The notes under the pieces: generated by a model
Seen by the model: the letters and a program-made list of their open reading frames with translations, nothing else
The model's database searches: none
What the model was told of the DNA's origin: nothing
NCBI RefSeq assembly: GCF_000426345.1
Contig: NZ_AUFE01000001.1
Location: 1-64,000, forward strand
Source of the DNA: Cupriavidus phytohabitans
GTDB lineage: Bacteria; Pseudomonadota; Gammaproteobacteria; Burkholderiales; Burkholderiaceae
DNA: 64,000 nucleotides
Reading direction: 5' to 3'
Position numbers and translations under genes: made by a program
Shown here: piece by piece, positions 41,250-51,004 of the stretch
Layout: the number at the start of each line of letters is the position of its first letter
Position numbering within the stretch: position 1 is the first letter of the stretch

Positions 41250-42493
41250 GCGCCCGCCTGCGCGACCATCGCACCGAGCAGCACGTTGGCGCCGGCTTCG
41301 AGGTGCTCGGGCCGGGCATCTTCCACTTCGTTGTGGCTGATGCCGTCCTTGCAGGGCACGAAGATCATTGCGGTCGGCGTCACGCTGGCCATGTAGACGG
41401 CATCGTGTCCGGCGCCGGTGACGATGCTCTGCTGGCTGTACCCGCGCGCCACGGCCTCGCGGCGCACGTGGTCGACCAGTTCCGGCGCGAACGGGGTCGG
41501 CGGGAAGTACTGCACGTCGTCGATCTTCACGTCGAACGTTGCGCCTGTGGTACTGCCCTGCGCCAGCGCCTCGCACGCGGCGCGGAAGCGGGCATCCATC
41601 TCGGCCAGCTTGCCGGCATCTTCGTGGCGCAGGTCGACCGTGAATTTCACCGCGCCGGGAATCACGTTGCGCGACCCGGGGTGGAGATTGACCACGCCGA
41701 CGGTGCCGCGGCCGTGCGGCGCGAAGTCATGGGCGATGCGCACCACTTCCTGCATCACGTGGGTCGCGCCATAGAGCGCATCGCGGCGCAGCGGCATCGG
41801 CGTGGGGCCGGCGTGGGCCTCCATGCCGGTCACGGTCACGTCGTACCAGCGCAGGCCCAGCGAGCCGGTGACCACGCCGATCACGTTGTCCGCCGCTTCC
41901 AGCACCGGGCCCTGCTCGATATGGGCCTCGAAATATGCGCCCACCGGCCGCCCCCCTACTTCGCCGGTGCCGGCATAGCCGATGGCCTGCAACTCATCCG
42001 CCACGCGCTTGCCGTCGGTATCGGTGGCGTCCAGCGCGGTCTGCAGCGGGAAGATGCCGGCGAACACGCCCGAGCCCATCATCACCGGCACGAAGCGCGT
42101 GCCTTCCTCGTTGGTCCAGATGGCCAGTTCGAGCGGCGCTTCGGTGGTCACGCCATGGTCATTGAGCGTGCGCATGACTTCCAGCCCCGCCAGCACGCCG
42201 AAGCAGCCGTCGAACTTGCCCCCGGTCGGCTGCGTATCGATATGGCTGCCGGTCATCACCGGCGGCAGTGCGTCGTCGCGCCCCGCGCGGCGTCCGAAGA
42301 TATTGCCGACGCGGTCCACCGTCACGGTCAGACCGGCGTCGCGCATCCAGCCGCAGACCAGGTCGCGGCCCTGCCCGTCGAGCGCGGTCAGCGCCAGCCG
42401 TGCATTGCCGCCCTTGGGCGTGGCGCCGATTTGCGCCAGGTCCATCAGCGCTTGCCACAGGCGCTGGCGGTTGATGGCGATCTTGCTAGTCAT
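41246..42493 (-). CDS. Zn-dependent amidohydrolase, HyuC/AllC type (M20)
   Basis: A 415-residue metallopeptidase-like hydrolase of the M20 family that splits N-carbamoyl amino acids, ureidopropionate or allantoate. It has GSHIDTQPTGGKFDGCFGVLAGLE cut to GSHIDTQPTGGKFDG (metal-binding His and Asp, near 84), then TNEEGTRFVP (near 127). The start at 42493 has GGGAG at good spacing; an earlier in-frame ATG at 42529 lacks one. Within the amine operon it could release beta-alanine or GABA from an N-carbamoyl derivative. Confidence 0.88.
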   Translation of the reverse strand: MTSKIAINRQRLWQALMDLAQIGATPKGGNARLALTALDGQGRDLVCGWMRDAGLTVTVDRVGNIFGRRAGRDDALPPVMTGSHIDTQPTGGKFDGCFGVLAGLEVMRTLNDHGVTTEAPLELAIWTNEEGTRFVPVMMGSGVFAGIFPLQTALDATDTDGKRVADELQAIGYAGTGEVGGRPVGAYFEAHIEQGPVLEAADNVIGVVTGSLGLRWYDVTVTGMEAHAGPTPMPLRRDALYGATHVMQEVVRIAHDFAPHGRGTVGVVNLHPGSRNVIPGAVKFTVDLRHEDAGKLAEMDARFRAACEALAQGSTTGATFDVKIDDVQYFPPTPFAPELVDHVRREAVARGYSQQSIVTGAGHDAVYMASVTPTAMIFVPCKDGISHNEVEDARPEHLEAGANVLLGAMVAQAGA

Positions 42494-42525
42494 TGCAGTT
42501 CTCCCAGTATTGGTGATTGCGCCAT

Positions 42526-43605
42526 TCATGCTGATGCGGTCGCAGGCGCGAAACCCGCCAGAAATGCATCCAGCCCGCGACCGATGGCCTCGACCTCATA
42601 GCCGCCCTCCTGCACCACCACCGTCGGCAGGCCCAGCGCATGGATGCGCTCGCCGATGCCGCGGTAGCCATCCATGCTGACCTTCAGGACGCTGATGGGA
42701 TCGTTCTCGTAGGTATCGAAGCCCAGCGCCAGCACCACCGCTTGCGGCCGATAGTCGCGCAGCGCGTCCAGCGCGCCGTCCAGCGCCGACAGGAACTGTG
42801 CGTCGCCACTGCCGTGCGGCAGCGGGAAGTTGAGGTTGTAGCCGTAGCCCGCGCCATAGCCGCGCTCGTTCGCATAGCCGGTGTAAAACGGGTAGTAGTC
42901 GGCCGGATCGGCATGCAGCGAAATCGTCATCACATCGGAGCGGTGATAGAAGATCTGCTGCGTGCCGTCGCCGTGGTGCGCGTCGACGTCAAGCACCGCC
43001 ACCTTGCCGAAGCGCGCCAGCAGCGCCTGCGCGGCGATGGCGGAGTTGTTGACGTAGCAGAAGCCGGCCGCGCGGTCGCTGTGGGCGTGGTGGCCGGAGG
43101 GACGGCACAGTGCGTACGCCATGCCGGCGCCGTCCTGCCGCTCGCAGACATGGCGTGCCGCCGCGACTGCGCTGTGCGCGCCGCGCAGGATCGCGCGCCA
43201 GCTGTCCGGCCCGAGCGGGCAGCTGAGGTCGCCCAGGTAGTAGCCGGCCTGGGCGATCACCGAATCGGTGGGACACACCGGACGGCGCGGCTCGCCGACC
43301 TTGCCGTTGTGATACGGCGAGAGATTGGGCAGGACCTCGATGCCGGGCTCGAAGCCGGGGCGCGCCAGTTCCTGCCAGCGCGCGTAGGCGCTGGCGAGGA
43401 AGTCGAGATAGTCCGGACTGTGCACCGCCTCCAGCGGCGCGCGCCCGCAATCGGGCGGCGCCGCCAGTTCGATGCCGCGCGCGGCCAGCGCGCGCTGCAG
43501 TGCCGCTGCGCGGGCCGGCACGTCGGTCGGCTTGCACAACCGGCCCGCGCGCATGAACTGGCGGGGCTCGTGCAGCAACTGATCATCCGAGAAGAAGGCA
43601 CGCAT
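42526..43605 (-). CDS. aphA: Histone deacetylase-fold acetylpolyamine amidohydrolase
   Basis: A 359-residue zinc hydrolase of the arginase/HDAC fold. RPSGHHA (His172, His173), GFCYVNN and VLDVDAHHGDGT (zinc ligands Asp208 and His210) are intact, as is the later ALGFDTYENDP with the third ligand. Bacterial members remove acetyl groups from acetylputrescine, acetylcadaverine or other polyamines. Its place in a putative GABA/polyamine operon supports this. The ribosome site is weak. Confidence 0.85.
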   Translation of the reverse strand: MRAFFSDDQLLHEPRQFMRAGRLCKPTDVPARAAALQRALAARGIELAAPPDCGRAPLEAVHSPDYLDFLASAYARWQELARPGFEPGIEVLPNLSPYHNGKVGEPRRPVCPTDSVIAQAGYYLGDLSCPLGPDSWRAILRGAHSAVAAARHVCERQDGAGMAYALCRPSGHHAHSDRAAGFCYVNNSAIAAQALLARFGKVAVLDVDAHHGDGTQQIFYHRSDVMTISLHADPADYYPFYTGYANERGYGAGYGYNLNFPLPHGSGDAQFLSALDGALDALRDYRPQAVVLALGFDTYENDPISVLKVSMDGYRGIGERIHALGLPTVVVQEGGYEVEAIGRGLDAFLAGFAPATASA

Positions 43606-43637
43606 GGTGTAGATGGGTTGTGATAGGAAGCGCCGGC

Positions 43638-45350
43638 TCAGCCTGCCGCCTGGCGCGCCAGCGCCGCCGCGCGGATGCCGGACAGGGTCATGCCGGGCGC
43701 GATGCCGTCGGGGTCGTAGCGCAGCTCCAGCAGCGCGGGCATACTGTGCGTGCCGGCAAAGTCGAGCGCGCGGTCCAGTGCGGGGCCGAATTCGGCGTCG
43801 CTGGCCACCACTTCGCCGTAGCCACGGTAGGCGCGCGCCAGCTCGGCGAATTCCGGATTCTCGAAGCCCAGCGCAATGGTTCGCCCGGGAAACTCGCGTT
43901 CCTGGTGGGCGCGGATCGTGCCCCAGATGCCGTTGTTGAACACCAGCACCACGATGCCGAGGCGGTACTGCATGGCCACGCCCAGCTCCTGCAGGTTCAT
44001 CTGGAAGCAGCCGTCGCCGGCATAGCAGACCACGGTGCGGTCCGGGTGCTCCAGCTTGGCCGAGATCGCCGCCGGCAGGCCGTAGCCCATCGAGCCCACG
44101 GTGGGCGCCAGGCTGGTGCCGACGCCCTTGTAGCGGTAATAGGTATGCGGGAAGACCGCGTAATTGCCGGCGCCGACAGTGATGCACGCATCCTCCGGCA
44201 AGCGTTCGCGCACGAGGCAGGCGGCCTGGTTCAGGTTCAGCGGACCCGGAGCAGGCAGCGCCTTCTGGCTGTCGAGGTAATCGTGCCGCGCGCGCTCGAC
44301 CAGGGCCGCGCGGTTGTGTTCGCGCGCCGGGCGCAGGCCGTCCACCGCGGCCGCGAACGAGACGACGTCAGCAACGACAGGCACCTCCGCGCGGAACACG
44401 CGGCCCAGCTCCTCCGGATCGGGATACACATGCACCAGCCGCTGGCGTGGCAGCGGACTTTCCACCACGGTATAGCCCTCGGTGGTGGCTTCACCCATGC
44501 GGGTGCCGACGGCGATCAGCAGGTCCGACTCACGGATGCGCGCGCGCAATGCCTCGCCCATGCCCCAGCCGACATGGCCGGCGTAGTTCGGGTGGTGGTT
44601 GTCGAAGCACTCCAGCCGGCGCCACGCCAGCCCCACCGGCAGGCCGAAGCGTTCGGCGAAGCCCTCCATCTGCCGCATCGCCTCCGGGGTCCAGCCGGAG
44701 CCGCCGATCATCAGGAACGGGCGCTCGGCCTGCTCCAGCATCGCGGCCAGCGACGCCAGCGCGTGCGGCGCCGGGGCGGCGTGGCTGCGCACGTAACGCG
44801 GCATGTCGGCCACGGTGGCCTTGCCCCACAGCGTGTCCTCGGGCAACGCCAGCACCACCGGACCGGGCCGGCCGCTGGTGGCCACCGCGAAGGCGCGCGC
44901 GATGAACTCGGGGATACGATCGGTGCGGTCGATCTGCGCGACCCACTTGGCCATCTGGCCGAACATGCGGCGATAGTCGATTTCCTGGAAGGCTTCGCGC
45001 TCGTAGAAGTCGTTGCCGACCTGCCCCACGAACAGGATCATCGGCGTGGAGTCCTGGAACGCGGTATGTACGGCGATGCTGGCATTGGTGGCGCCGGGGC
45101 CGCGCGTGACGAAGCAAACGCCGGGCTCGCCGGTCAGCTTGCCGTGGGCTTCGGCCATGTAGCCGGCGCCGCTTTCCTGACGGCAGACGATCGGCGTGAT
45201 CGCGTCCTGGTGGTCGTACAGCGCATCGATGCAGGGCAGGTAGCTTTCGCCCGGCACCAGGAACACGCGCCGCACGCCCTGGATGCGCAGCTGCTCGACA
45301 AGGATCTGCCCGCCATTGCGCTCGTGCAGGTTGTGATGGGCTTGGCTCAT
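43638..45350 (-). CDS. ThDP-dependent enzyme, acetolactate synthase-like
   Basis: A 570-residue thiamine diphosphate enzyme with all three domains: the glutamate that activates ThDP (Glu59 in RQESGAGYMAEA), a central FAD-like or regulatory domain, and the GDGCFQMNLQELGVA to NN segment for Mg-ThDP binding (from about 443). The family covers acetolactate synthases, decarboxylases and lyases; this one is not a clear housekeeping synthase. Its start overlaps the stop of the cupin gene by four bases (ATGA), so it is tied to the operon. Its substrate in amine breakdown is unknown. Confidence 0.87.
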   Translation of the reverse strand: MSQAHHNLHERNGGQILVEQLRIQGVRRVFLVPGESYLPCIDALYDHQDAITPIVCRQESGAGYMAEAHGKLTGEPGVCFVTRGPGATNASIAVHTAFQDSTPMILFVGQVGNDFYEREAFQEIDYRRMFGQMAKWVAQIDRTDRIPEFIARAFAVATSGRPGPVVLALPEDTLWGKATVADMPRYVRSHAAPAPHALASLAAMLEQAERPFLMIGGSGWTPEAMRQMEGFAERFGLPVGLAWRRLECFDNHHPNYAGHVGWGMGEALRARIRESDLLIAVGTRMGEATTEGYTVVESPLPRQRLVHVYPDPEELGRVFRAEVPVVADVVSFAAAVDGLRPAREHNRAALVERARHDYLDSQKALPAPGPLNLNQAACLVRERLPEDACITVGAGNYAVFPHTYYRYKGVGTSLAPTVGSMGYGLPAAISAKLEHPDRTVVCYAGDGCFQMNLQELGVAMQYRLGIVVLVFNNGIWGTIRAHQEREFPGRTIALGFENPEFAELARAYRGYGEVVASDAEFGPALDRALDFAGTHSMPALLELRYDPDGIAPGMTLSGIRAAALARQAAG

Positions 45351-45679
45351 TGGCAACTTCCTCCGCCCGCGGCGCCGGCCGCCGGCTTGATCTCGATCTC
45401 CACGAACACGCATTCGCCTTCGTGGGCATTGATGACGTTGTGCTCCACGCCGGCCGGGCGGTAATAGGCCTGGCCGGCGACCAGCTGGCTGGTGACCTCG
45501 CCGGCTGGCGTCTGCAGGCGCAGCGCGCCGGTGGTCATCGGCACCACCACGTAGTCGTAGCCATGGCGATGCTGGCCGGTCTCGGCGCCGGGCGCGAAGC
45601 GCCACTCGGTCACGACCACGCGCTCGTTGTCGACCTGCACGGTGCCGACGGCCCTGGGCCGGTCTTGCGGCGCGCTCAT
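45347..45679 (-). CDS. Small cupin-domain protein
   Basis: A 110-residue single cupin. The metal-binding pattern is visible: ETGQHRHGYDYVVVPMTTG (two His and a Glu-like position, quoted in part) and VEHNVINAHEG. It overlaps both neighbours by ATGA, which fixes the start at 45679. It may be an auxiliary enzyme (isomerase or dioxygenase) or a stabiliser for the ThDP enzyme gene next to it. Confidence 0.8.
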   Translation of the reverse strand: MSAPQDRPRAVGTVQVDNERVVVTEWRFAPGAETGQHRHGYDYVVVPMTTGALRLQTPAGEVTSQLVAGQAYYRPAGVEHNVINAHEGECVFVEIEIKPAAGAAGGGSCQ

Positions 45680-47145
45680 CGGCCCACCCCGCGGTCCAAC
45701 CCGCCCATGCACAGGTATTTGATCTCCAGGTATTCGTCGAGGCCGTACTTCGAGCCCTCGCGCCCCAGGCCCGACTGCTTGACGCCACCGAACGGCGCCA
45801 CCTCGTTGGAGATCAGGCCGGTGTTGATGCCGACCATGCCGTATTCCAGCGCCTCGGCCACGCGCCAGACCCGGCCGATATCGCGGCTGAAGAAGTAGGA
45901 GGCCAGTCCGAATTCGGTATCGTTGGCCATCTCGATCGCTTCCTCGTCGGTGGAGAAGCGGAACAGCGGCGCCAGCGGGCCGAAGGTTTCCTCCCTGGCC
46001 ACGCGCATCGCGGGCGTCACGTCAGCCAGCACGGTCGGCTCGAAGAAGGTGCCGCCCAGCGCATGGCGCTTGCCGCCGGTGAGCAGGCGCGCGCCCTTGC
46101 CGAGCGCGTCGGCGATATGCGATTCCACCTTGGCCACTGCGTCCTCGTTGATGAGCGGGCCCTGCAACACGCCCGGCTCGACGCCATGGCCGACCTTCAG
46201 CTTCGCCACTGCCGCGACCAGCTTTTCGGCGAACGCGTCGTAGACCTTGTCGTGGACATAGAGCCGGTTGGCGCAAACGCAGGTTTGCCCTGCATTGCGG
46301 TACTTGGAGGCGATGGCGCCCTCCACCGCCGCATCGAGATCGGCGTCGTCGAAGACGATAAAGGGCGCGTTGCCGCCGAGTTCCAGCGACAGCTTCTTGA
46401 TGGTGTCGGCGGATTGCCGCATCAGGATGCGGCCCACCTCGGTCGAGCCGGTAAAGCTCAGCTTGCGTACCACCGGGTTGGCGGTAAGCTCGCCACCGAT
46501 GGCAATGGCGTCGCCGGTGATTACGCTGAACAGGCCCGCCGGCAGCCCTGCACGCTCGGCCAGCACGGCCAGCGCCAGCGCCGACAGCGGCGTGTCCTCG
46601 GCCGGCTTGAGCACCATGGCGCAGCCCGCGGCCAGCGCCGGGCCCGCCTTGCGGGTAATCATGGCGAGCGGGAAGTTCCACGGCGTGATCGCCGCGCACA
46701 CGCCCACCGGCTCCTTGACCACCAACAGGCGCTTGTCGTTGGCGGGCGTGGCCAGCACGTCGCCGCTGACGCGCTTGGCTTCCTCGGCGAACCATTCGAG
46801 GAAGGAGGCGGCATAGACGACTTCGCCCTTCGCCTCCGCCAGCGGCTTGCCTTGCTCGGTGGTCATCAGCAGCGCGAGGTCGTCGGCATGCGCCAGCATC
46901 AGCTCGTACCAGGCGCGCAGCACCGTGGCGCGCTCGCGCGCGGTCTTGCGGCGCCAGCCAGCCTGTGCTGCCTGCGCGGCGTTGATAGCGCGGCGAGCTT
47001 CGGCCGCGCCCATGCTGGGCACGGTGCAGATCAGGGCGCCGCTGGCGGGGTCGGTAACAGCGAAGGTGGCGCCGCTGTCCGCATCTTGCCAGCTGCCGGC
47101 GATATAGGCCTGCGCGCGCAGCAGGCCGGTGTCCTTGAGTTGCAT
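45676..47145 (-). CDS. gabD: Succinate-semialdehyde dehydrogenase
   Basis: A 489-residue NADP-type aldehyde dehydrogenase that oxidises succinate semialdehyde to succinate in GABA breakdown. The glutamate is in LELGGNAPF near 255 and the catalytic cysteine in AGQTCVCANR near 289. The start at 47145 is where family similarity begins (MQLKDTGLLR); the ribosome site is weak. It follows gabT by 35 bp. Confidence 0.93.
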   Translation of the reverse strand: MQLKDTGLLRAQAYIAGSWQDADSGATFAVTDPASGALICTVPSMGAAEARRAINAAQAAQAGWRRKTARERATVLRAWYELMLAHADDLALLMTTEQGKPLAEAKGEVVYAASFLEWFAEEAKRVSGDVLATPANDKRLLVVKEPVGVCAAITPWNFPLAMITRKAGPALAAGCAMVLKPAEDTPLSALALAVLAERAGLPAGLFSVITGDAIAIGGELTANPVVRKLSFTGSTEVGRILMRQSADTIKKLSLELGGNAPFIVFDDADLDAAVEGAIASKYRNAGQTCVCANRLYVHDKVYDAFAEKLVAAVAKLKVGHGVEPGVLQGPLINEDAVAKVESHIADALGKGARLLTGGKRHALGGTFFEPTVLADVTPAMRVAREETFGPLAPLFRFSTDEEAIEMANDTEFGLASYFFSRDIGRVWRVAEALEYGMVGINTGLISNEVAPFGGVKQSGLGREGSKYGLDEYLEIKYLCMGGLDRGVGR

Positions 47146-47180
47146 GGGTAGTCTCGTTGGTATTGGTGGAAATGGACAGG

Positions 47181-48443
47181 TCAGCGCGTCAGTGCCTCGG
47201 CCAGGATGTCCAGGCCTTCGTTCATCACCGCGTCCTGGATCGTCAGCGGGAACAGGAAGCGGATGACGTTGCCGTACACGCCGCACGACAGCAGCAGCAG
47301 GCCCTTTTCCAGCGCGCGGTTCTGCACCGTGCGCGTAAAGTCGGGATCGGGGCTGCCGTCGGCCTGGCGGAATTCCACCGCCACCATCGCGCCGACGCCG
47401 CGCACTTCGGCGATCTGCGGCACACGCGGGCGCAGGCTTTCCAGGCGCGTCATCAGGCGCTGGCCCAACTCGGCGCCGCGTTCGATCAGCTTTTCGCTTT
47501 CGAGCACGTCCAGCACTGCCAGCGCCGACGCCACCGCCAGCGGATTGCCGGCATATGTGCCGCCCAGTCCGCCGGGCGCGGGCGCGTCCATCACTTCGGC
47601 GCGGCCGCACACTGCCGACAGCGGCATGCCGCCGGCCAGGCTCTTGGCCATGGTGGTCAGGTCAGGCGCCACGTCGTAGTGCTCCATCGCAAACAGCTTG
47701 CCGGTGCGGCCGAAGCCGGTCTGCACTTCATCGGCGATCAGCAGGATGCCGTGCTCGTCGCAGGCGGCGCGCAGCGCGCGCACGAACTCTGCCGGCGCCA
47801 CGTTGAAGCCGCCCTCGCCCTGCACGGGCTCGAAGATGATGGCAGCCACGCGCTTGGGATCGATGTCCGCCTTGAACAGGTGCTGCAGCGCCTTGAGCGA
47901 GTCTTCTGTGCTGACGCCGTGCAGCGCGCACGGATACGGCGCGTGGTAGACCTCGCCCGGGAACGGCCCGAAGCCGATCTTGTACGGCGCGACCTTGCCG
48001 GTCAGCGCCATGCCCATCATGGTGCGGCCGTGGAAGCCACCGGAGAAGGCGATCACGCCGGGCCGGCCAGTGGCGGCGCGGGCGATCTTGATGGCGTTTT
48101 CCACCGCCTCGGCGCCGGTGGTGAAGAATGCGGTCTTCTTGGCGCAGCGGCCCGGCGCACGACGGTTGATCTTCTCCGCCAGCTCGATATAGCTGGCGTA
48201 GGGCACGATCTGGTAGGCGGTATGGGTGAAGCGCCCCAGCTGCTTCTCGACGGCCTCGACCAGGCGCGGATGGCGGTGGCCCGTATTAAGCACGGCGATG
48301 CCCGCGGCGAAGTCGATATAGCGCTTGCCCTCGACATCCCAGATCTCCGAATTCAGCGCGCGCTCGGCGTAGAAATTGCACATCACGCCCACGCCGCGCG
48401 GGGTGGCGGCGTCCTTGCGGCGAACCAGTTCGGCGTTCTTCAT
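47181..48443 (-). CDS. gabT: 4-aminobutyrate aminotransferase
   Basis: A 420-residue class III aminotransferase that converts GABA and 2-oxoglutarate to succinate semialdehyde and glutamate. Motifs: EPVQGEGG, ADEVQTGFGRTG and the PLP lysine in TTMAKSLAGG near residue 267. The ATG at 48443 was preferred to the GTG at 48446 for spacing to GGAG. The order gabT-gabD is classic, and the MocR regulator at the operon's other end fits. Confidence 0.95.
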   Translation of the reverse strand: MKNAELVRRKDAATPRGVGVMCNFYAERALNSEIWDVEGKRYIDFAAGIAVLNTGHRHPRLVEAVEKQLGRFTHTAYQIVPYASYIELAEKINRRAPGRCAKKTAFFTTGAEAVENAIKIARAATGRPGVIAFSGGFHGRTMMGMALTGKVAPYKIGFGPFPGEVYHAPYPCALHGVSTEDSLKALQHLFKADIDPKRVAAIIFEPVQGEGGFNVAPAEFVRALRAACDEHGILLIADEVQTGFGRTGKLFAMEHYDVAPDLTTMAKSLAGGMPLSAVCGRAEVMDAPAPGGLGGTYAGNPLAVASALAVLDVLESEKLIERGAELGQRLMTRLESLRPRVPQIAEVRGVGAMVAVEFRQADGSPDPDFTRTVQNRALEKGLLLLSCGVYGNVIRFLFPLTIQDAVMNEGLDILAEALTR

Positions 48444-48495
48444 CACTTCTCTCCAGTTGTCTTTGCGGTTGCGACGTGGTTGGTGCCCGCGCCGC

Positions 48496-50133
48496 TCAGG
48501 CGGCGGCGCGGATCAGTGTGGGATCCCACTCCTTGCCGGGGATCGCGCCGATCAGGCGCTGGGTATAGGCATGCTGCGGCGTGTCGAAGATCTGCCCCGG
48601 CGGGCCGGACTCGACCACGCGGCCCTTGTGCATCACGATCACGTGGTGGCAGATCTGCGCGGCGACGCGCAGGTCATGGGTAATGAAGATCAGGCCGATG
48701 TTCAGGCGCTTCTGCAGGTCGGCCAGCAGTTCCAGCACCTGCGCCTGCACCGAGACGTCGAGCGCCGAGACCGACTCGTCGGCCACCAGCAGCTTCGGTT
48801 CGAGCGCCAGTGCCCGCGCGATGCCGATGCGCTGGCGCTGGCCGCCGGAGAACTGGTTGGGATAGCGGTCGAACGCGGACGCCTCCAGCCCCACCAGTTG
48901 CAGCAGCTCACGCGCGCGCGCCTGCGCGGCCGCCAGCGGCACGCCGTTGGCGACCGGGCCATCGGTGATGATGCGTCCGACGGTATGGCGCGGATTGAGC
49001 GATGCAAACGGGTCCTGGAAGATCATCTGCACGTCGCGGCGCAGCGGGCGGAACTGGCGCTCGGACAGCCGCGCGATGTCCTGGCCATCGAACATCAGCG
49101 CGCCGCCGTCGATATCCGTCAGGCGCAGCAGGCATTTGCCGATGGTCGACTTGCCCGAGCCGGATTCGCCGACGATGCCCAGCGTTTCGCCCCGGCGCAC
49201 CGTGAAGCTGACGCCATCCACCGCATGCACCACGCGCTTCCTGGTGAAGAGGCCGCCGCCGGTGACATAGGTCTTGCGCAGGTCGCGCACTTCCAGCACG
49301 GTCTCGCTCCCGCTGCGCCCGCGCTCGCCGGCACGGCCATGCGGCACCGCGCCGATCAGGCGCCTGGTGTAGGGATGCTGCGGACGGTTGAGCACCTGGT
49401 CGGCACTGCCCATCTCGACCAGCACGCCCTTCTCCATCACCGCCACGCGATCCGCGATCTCGGCGACCACGCCGAAGTCATGGGTGACGAACATCACGCC
49501 CATGCCCTTCTCCGCCTGGATACGGCGGATCAGGTCGAGGATCTGCGCCTGCGTGGTGACATCGAGCGCGGTGGTCGGCTCATCGGCGATCAGCAGTGCC
49601 GGCTCGAGGGCCAGCGCCATGGCGATCACCACGCGCTGGCGCTGGCCGCCCGACAGGCGGAACGGAAAGGCATGCATCAGCGTGGCCGGATCGGGCAGTC
49701 CGACGAACTCCAGCAGTTCCAGCACGCGGCGCGCGCGCGCCTCGCCCGGATAGGCGTTGTGCACGCGCATGACCTCGGCGATCTGGTCGCCCACGGTCAT
49801 CACCGGATTCAGCGCGGACAGCGGCTCCTGGAACACCATGGCCATGTCCTTGCCGCGCATGCCGAGCAGCGTGGCTTCGTCCTGCGCCAGCAGGTCGCGA
49901 CCCTTGAACAGGATCTGGCCCTCCTCCGGCTTCAGGTAGGCCGGCAGCAGGCCCATGATGGCGTTGGCGCTCATCGACTTGCCGGAGCCCGATTCGCCGA
50001 CGATGCAGAGGATCTCGCCGGCATGCAGGTCATAGGAGATATCGCGCACCGCATAGGGCCGGTCGCCGCCCGCGGGCAGCGCGATCGAAAGATCGCGGAT
50101 CGACAGCAGGGGCGCTTGGTCGCTGGTCTTCAT
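48496..50133 (-). CDS. ABC transporter ATPase, two fused domains (DppD-DppF type)
   Basis: A 545-residue protein with two complete nucleotide-binding domains, equal to DppD and DppF in one chain. Walker A is GESGSGKS at 46-53 and again near 322; signatures are LSGGQRQR near 155 and FSGGQRQR near 428. It powers the peptide-type transporter encoded by the next three genes. The start at 50133 was chosen over the GTG just before. The fusion, common in beta-proteobacteria, avoids the need for two genes. Confidence 0.93.
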   Translation of the reverse strand: MKTSDQAPLLSIRDLSIALPAGGDRPYAVRDISYDLHAGEILCIVGESGSGKSMSANAIMGLLPAYLKPEEGQILFKGRDLLAQDEATLLGMRGKDMAMVFQEPLSALNPVMTVGDQIAEVMRVHNAYPGEARARRVLELLEFVGLPDPATLMHAFPFRLSGGQRQRVVIAMALALEPALLIADEPTTALDVTTQAQILDLIRRIQAEKGMGVMFVTHDFGVVAEIADRVAVMEKGVLVEMGSADQVLNRPQHPYTRRLIGAVPHGRAGERGRSGSETVLEVRDLRKTYVTGGGLFTRKRVVHAVDGVSFTVRRGETLGIVGESGSGKSTIGKCLLRLTDIDGGALMFDGQDIARLSERQFRPLRRDVQMIFQDPFASLNPRHTVGRIITDGPVANGVPLAAAQARARELLQLVGLEASAFDRYPNQFSGGQRQRIGIARALALEPKLLVADESVSALDVSVQAQVLELLADLQKRLNIGLIFITHDLRVAAQICHHVIVMHKGRVVESGPPGQIFDTPQHAYTQRLIGAIPGKEWDPTLIRAAA

Positions 50134-50164
50134 CACTTTGTCCTTTGCATTTCCAGACGGGCGC

Positions 50165-51004
50165 TCACTCGCCGCGGCGGCGCAGTTGCGGGTTCATGGC
50201 GTCGTTCAGGCCCTCGCCGATCAGGTTGATCGACAGCACCGTCAGCAGGATCGCCACGCCGGGCCACACGCTCATCCACCACGCTTCGCGGATCATGGTG
50301 CGCGCCGCGCCGATCATGAAGCCCCAGCTCATCATGTTGCGGTCGCCCAGGCCCAGGAAGGCCAGCGCCGATTCGGTCAGGATCGCGGTGGCAACCATGA
50401 ACGACGCGGACACGATGATCGGCGACATGGCATTGGGCAGGATCTGCGTGGCGATGATGCGCACCGGCTTCTGCCCGATTACCACCGCGGCCTGCACGAA
50501 CTCGCGCTGCTTGAGCGACAGGAATTCGCCGCGCACCAGGCGCGCCACAGGCGGCCAGGACACCACCGAGATGGCGGCGACGATGGAATAGATCGAGGGA
50601 TTGAAGATCGCCACGATCACCACGGCCATCGCCAGTTGCGGAATGGTCTGGAAGAACTCGGTGATACGCATCAACGCATCGTCGACGCGGCCGCCGCAAT
50701 AGCCGGCCACCGCGCCCACGGCGATGCCGACGGCAAGCGCCACCGCGGTGGAGATCACGCCCACCAGCAGCGAGACCCGCGCGCCATACAGCATGCCGGC
50801 GGTGATGTCGCGGCCAAGCATGTCGGTGCCGAAGGGAAGCGCCGGGTCGGTGAACGGCTGCACCAGCGGCTCGGCCACCATCAGCCAGGGCGACTCTTCG
50901 TAGAAGATCGGCGCAAGCACGGCAAGTGCCAGCACTCCCAACAGCACCAGCAGGCCGATCACCGCGCCATAGTTGCGGCAGTAACGTTGCAGGAAGGCTT
51001 TCAT
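50165..51004 (-). CDS. ABC transporter permease (DppC type)
   Basis: A 279-residue inner-membrane permease of the peptide/nickel family. After an N-terminal helix, six or so hydrophobic segments and the cytoplasmic EAA loop (VRGEFLSLKQREFVQAAVVIG in part) are seen. Its ATG overlaps the stop of the DppB-type gene by four bases. It forms the channel with that protein. Confidence 0.92.
   Translation of the reverse strand: MKAFLQRYCRNYGAVIGLLVLLGVLALAVLAPIFYEESPWLMVAEPLVQPFTDPALPFGTDMLGRDITAGMLYGARVSLLVGVISTAVALAVGIAVGAVAGYCGGRVDDALMRITEFFQTIPQLAMAVVIVAIFNPSIYSIVAAISVVSWPPVARLVRGEFLSLKQREFVQAAVVIGQKPVRIIATQILPNAMSPIIVSASFMVATAILTESALAFLGLGDRNMMSWGFMIGAARTMIREAWWMSVWPGVAILLTVLSINLIGEGLNDAMNPQLRRRGE

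Noticed and set aside
43620-45464. 614-codon plus-strand frame opposite the ThDP enzyme gene, and similar long frames opposite dppA, gabT and the fused ABC ATPase
   Set aside because: All are antisense shadows without start signals or recognisable domains; the opposite strands encode clear enzyme and transporter families.
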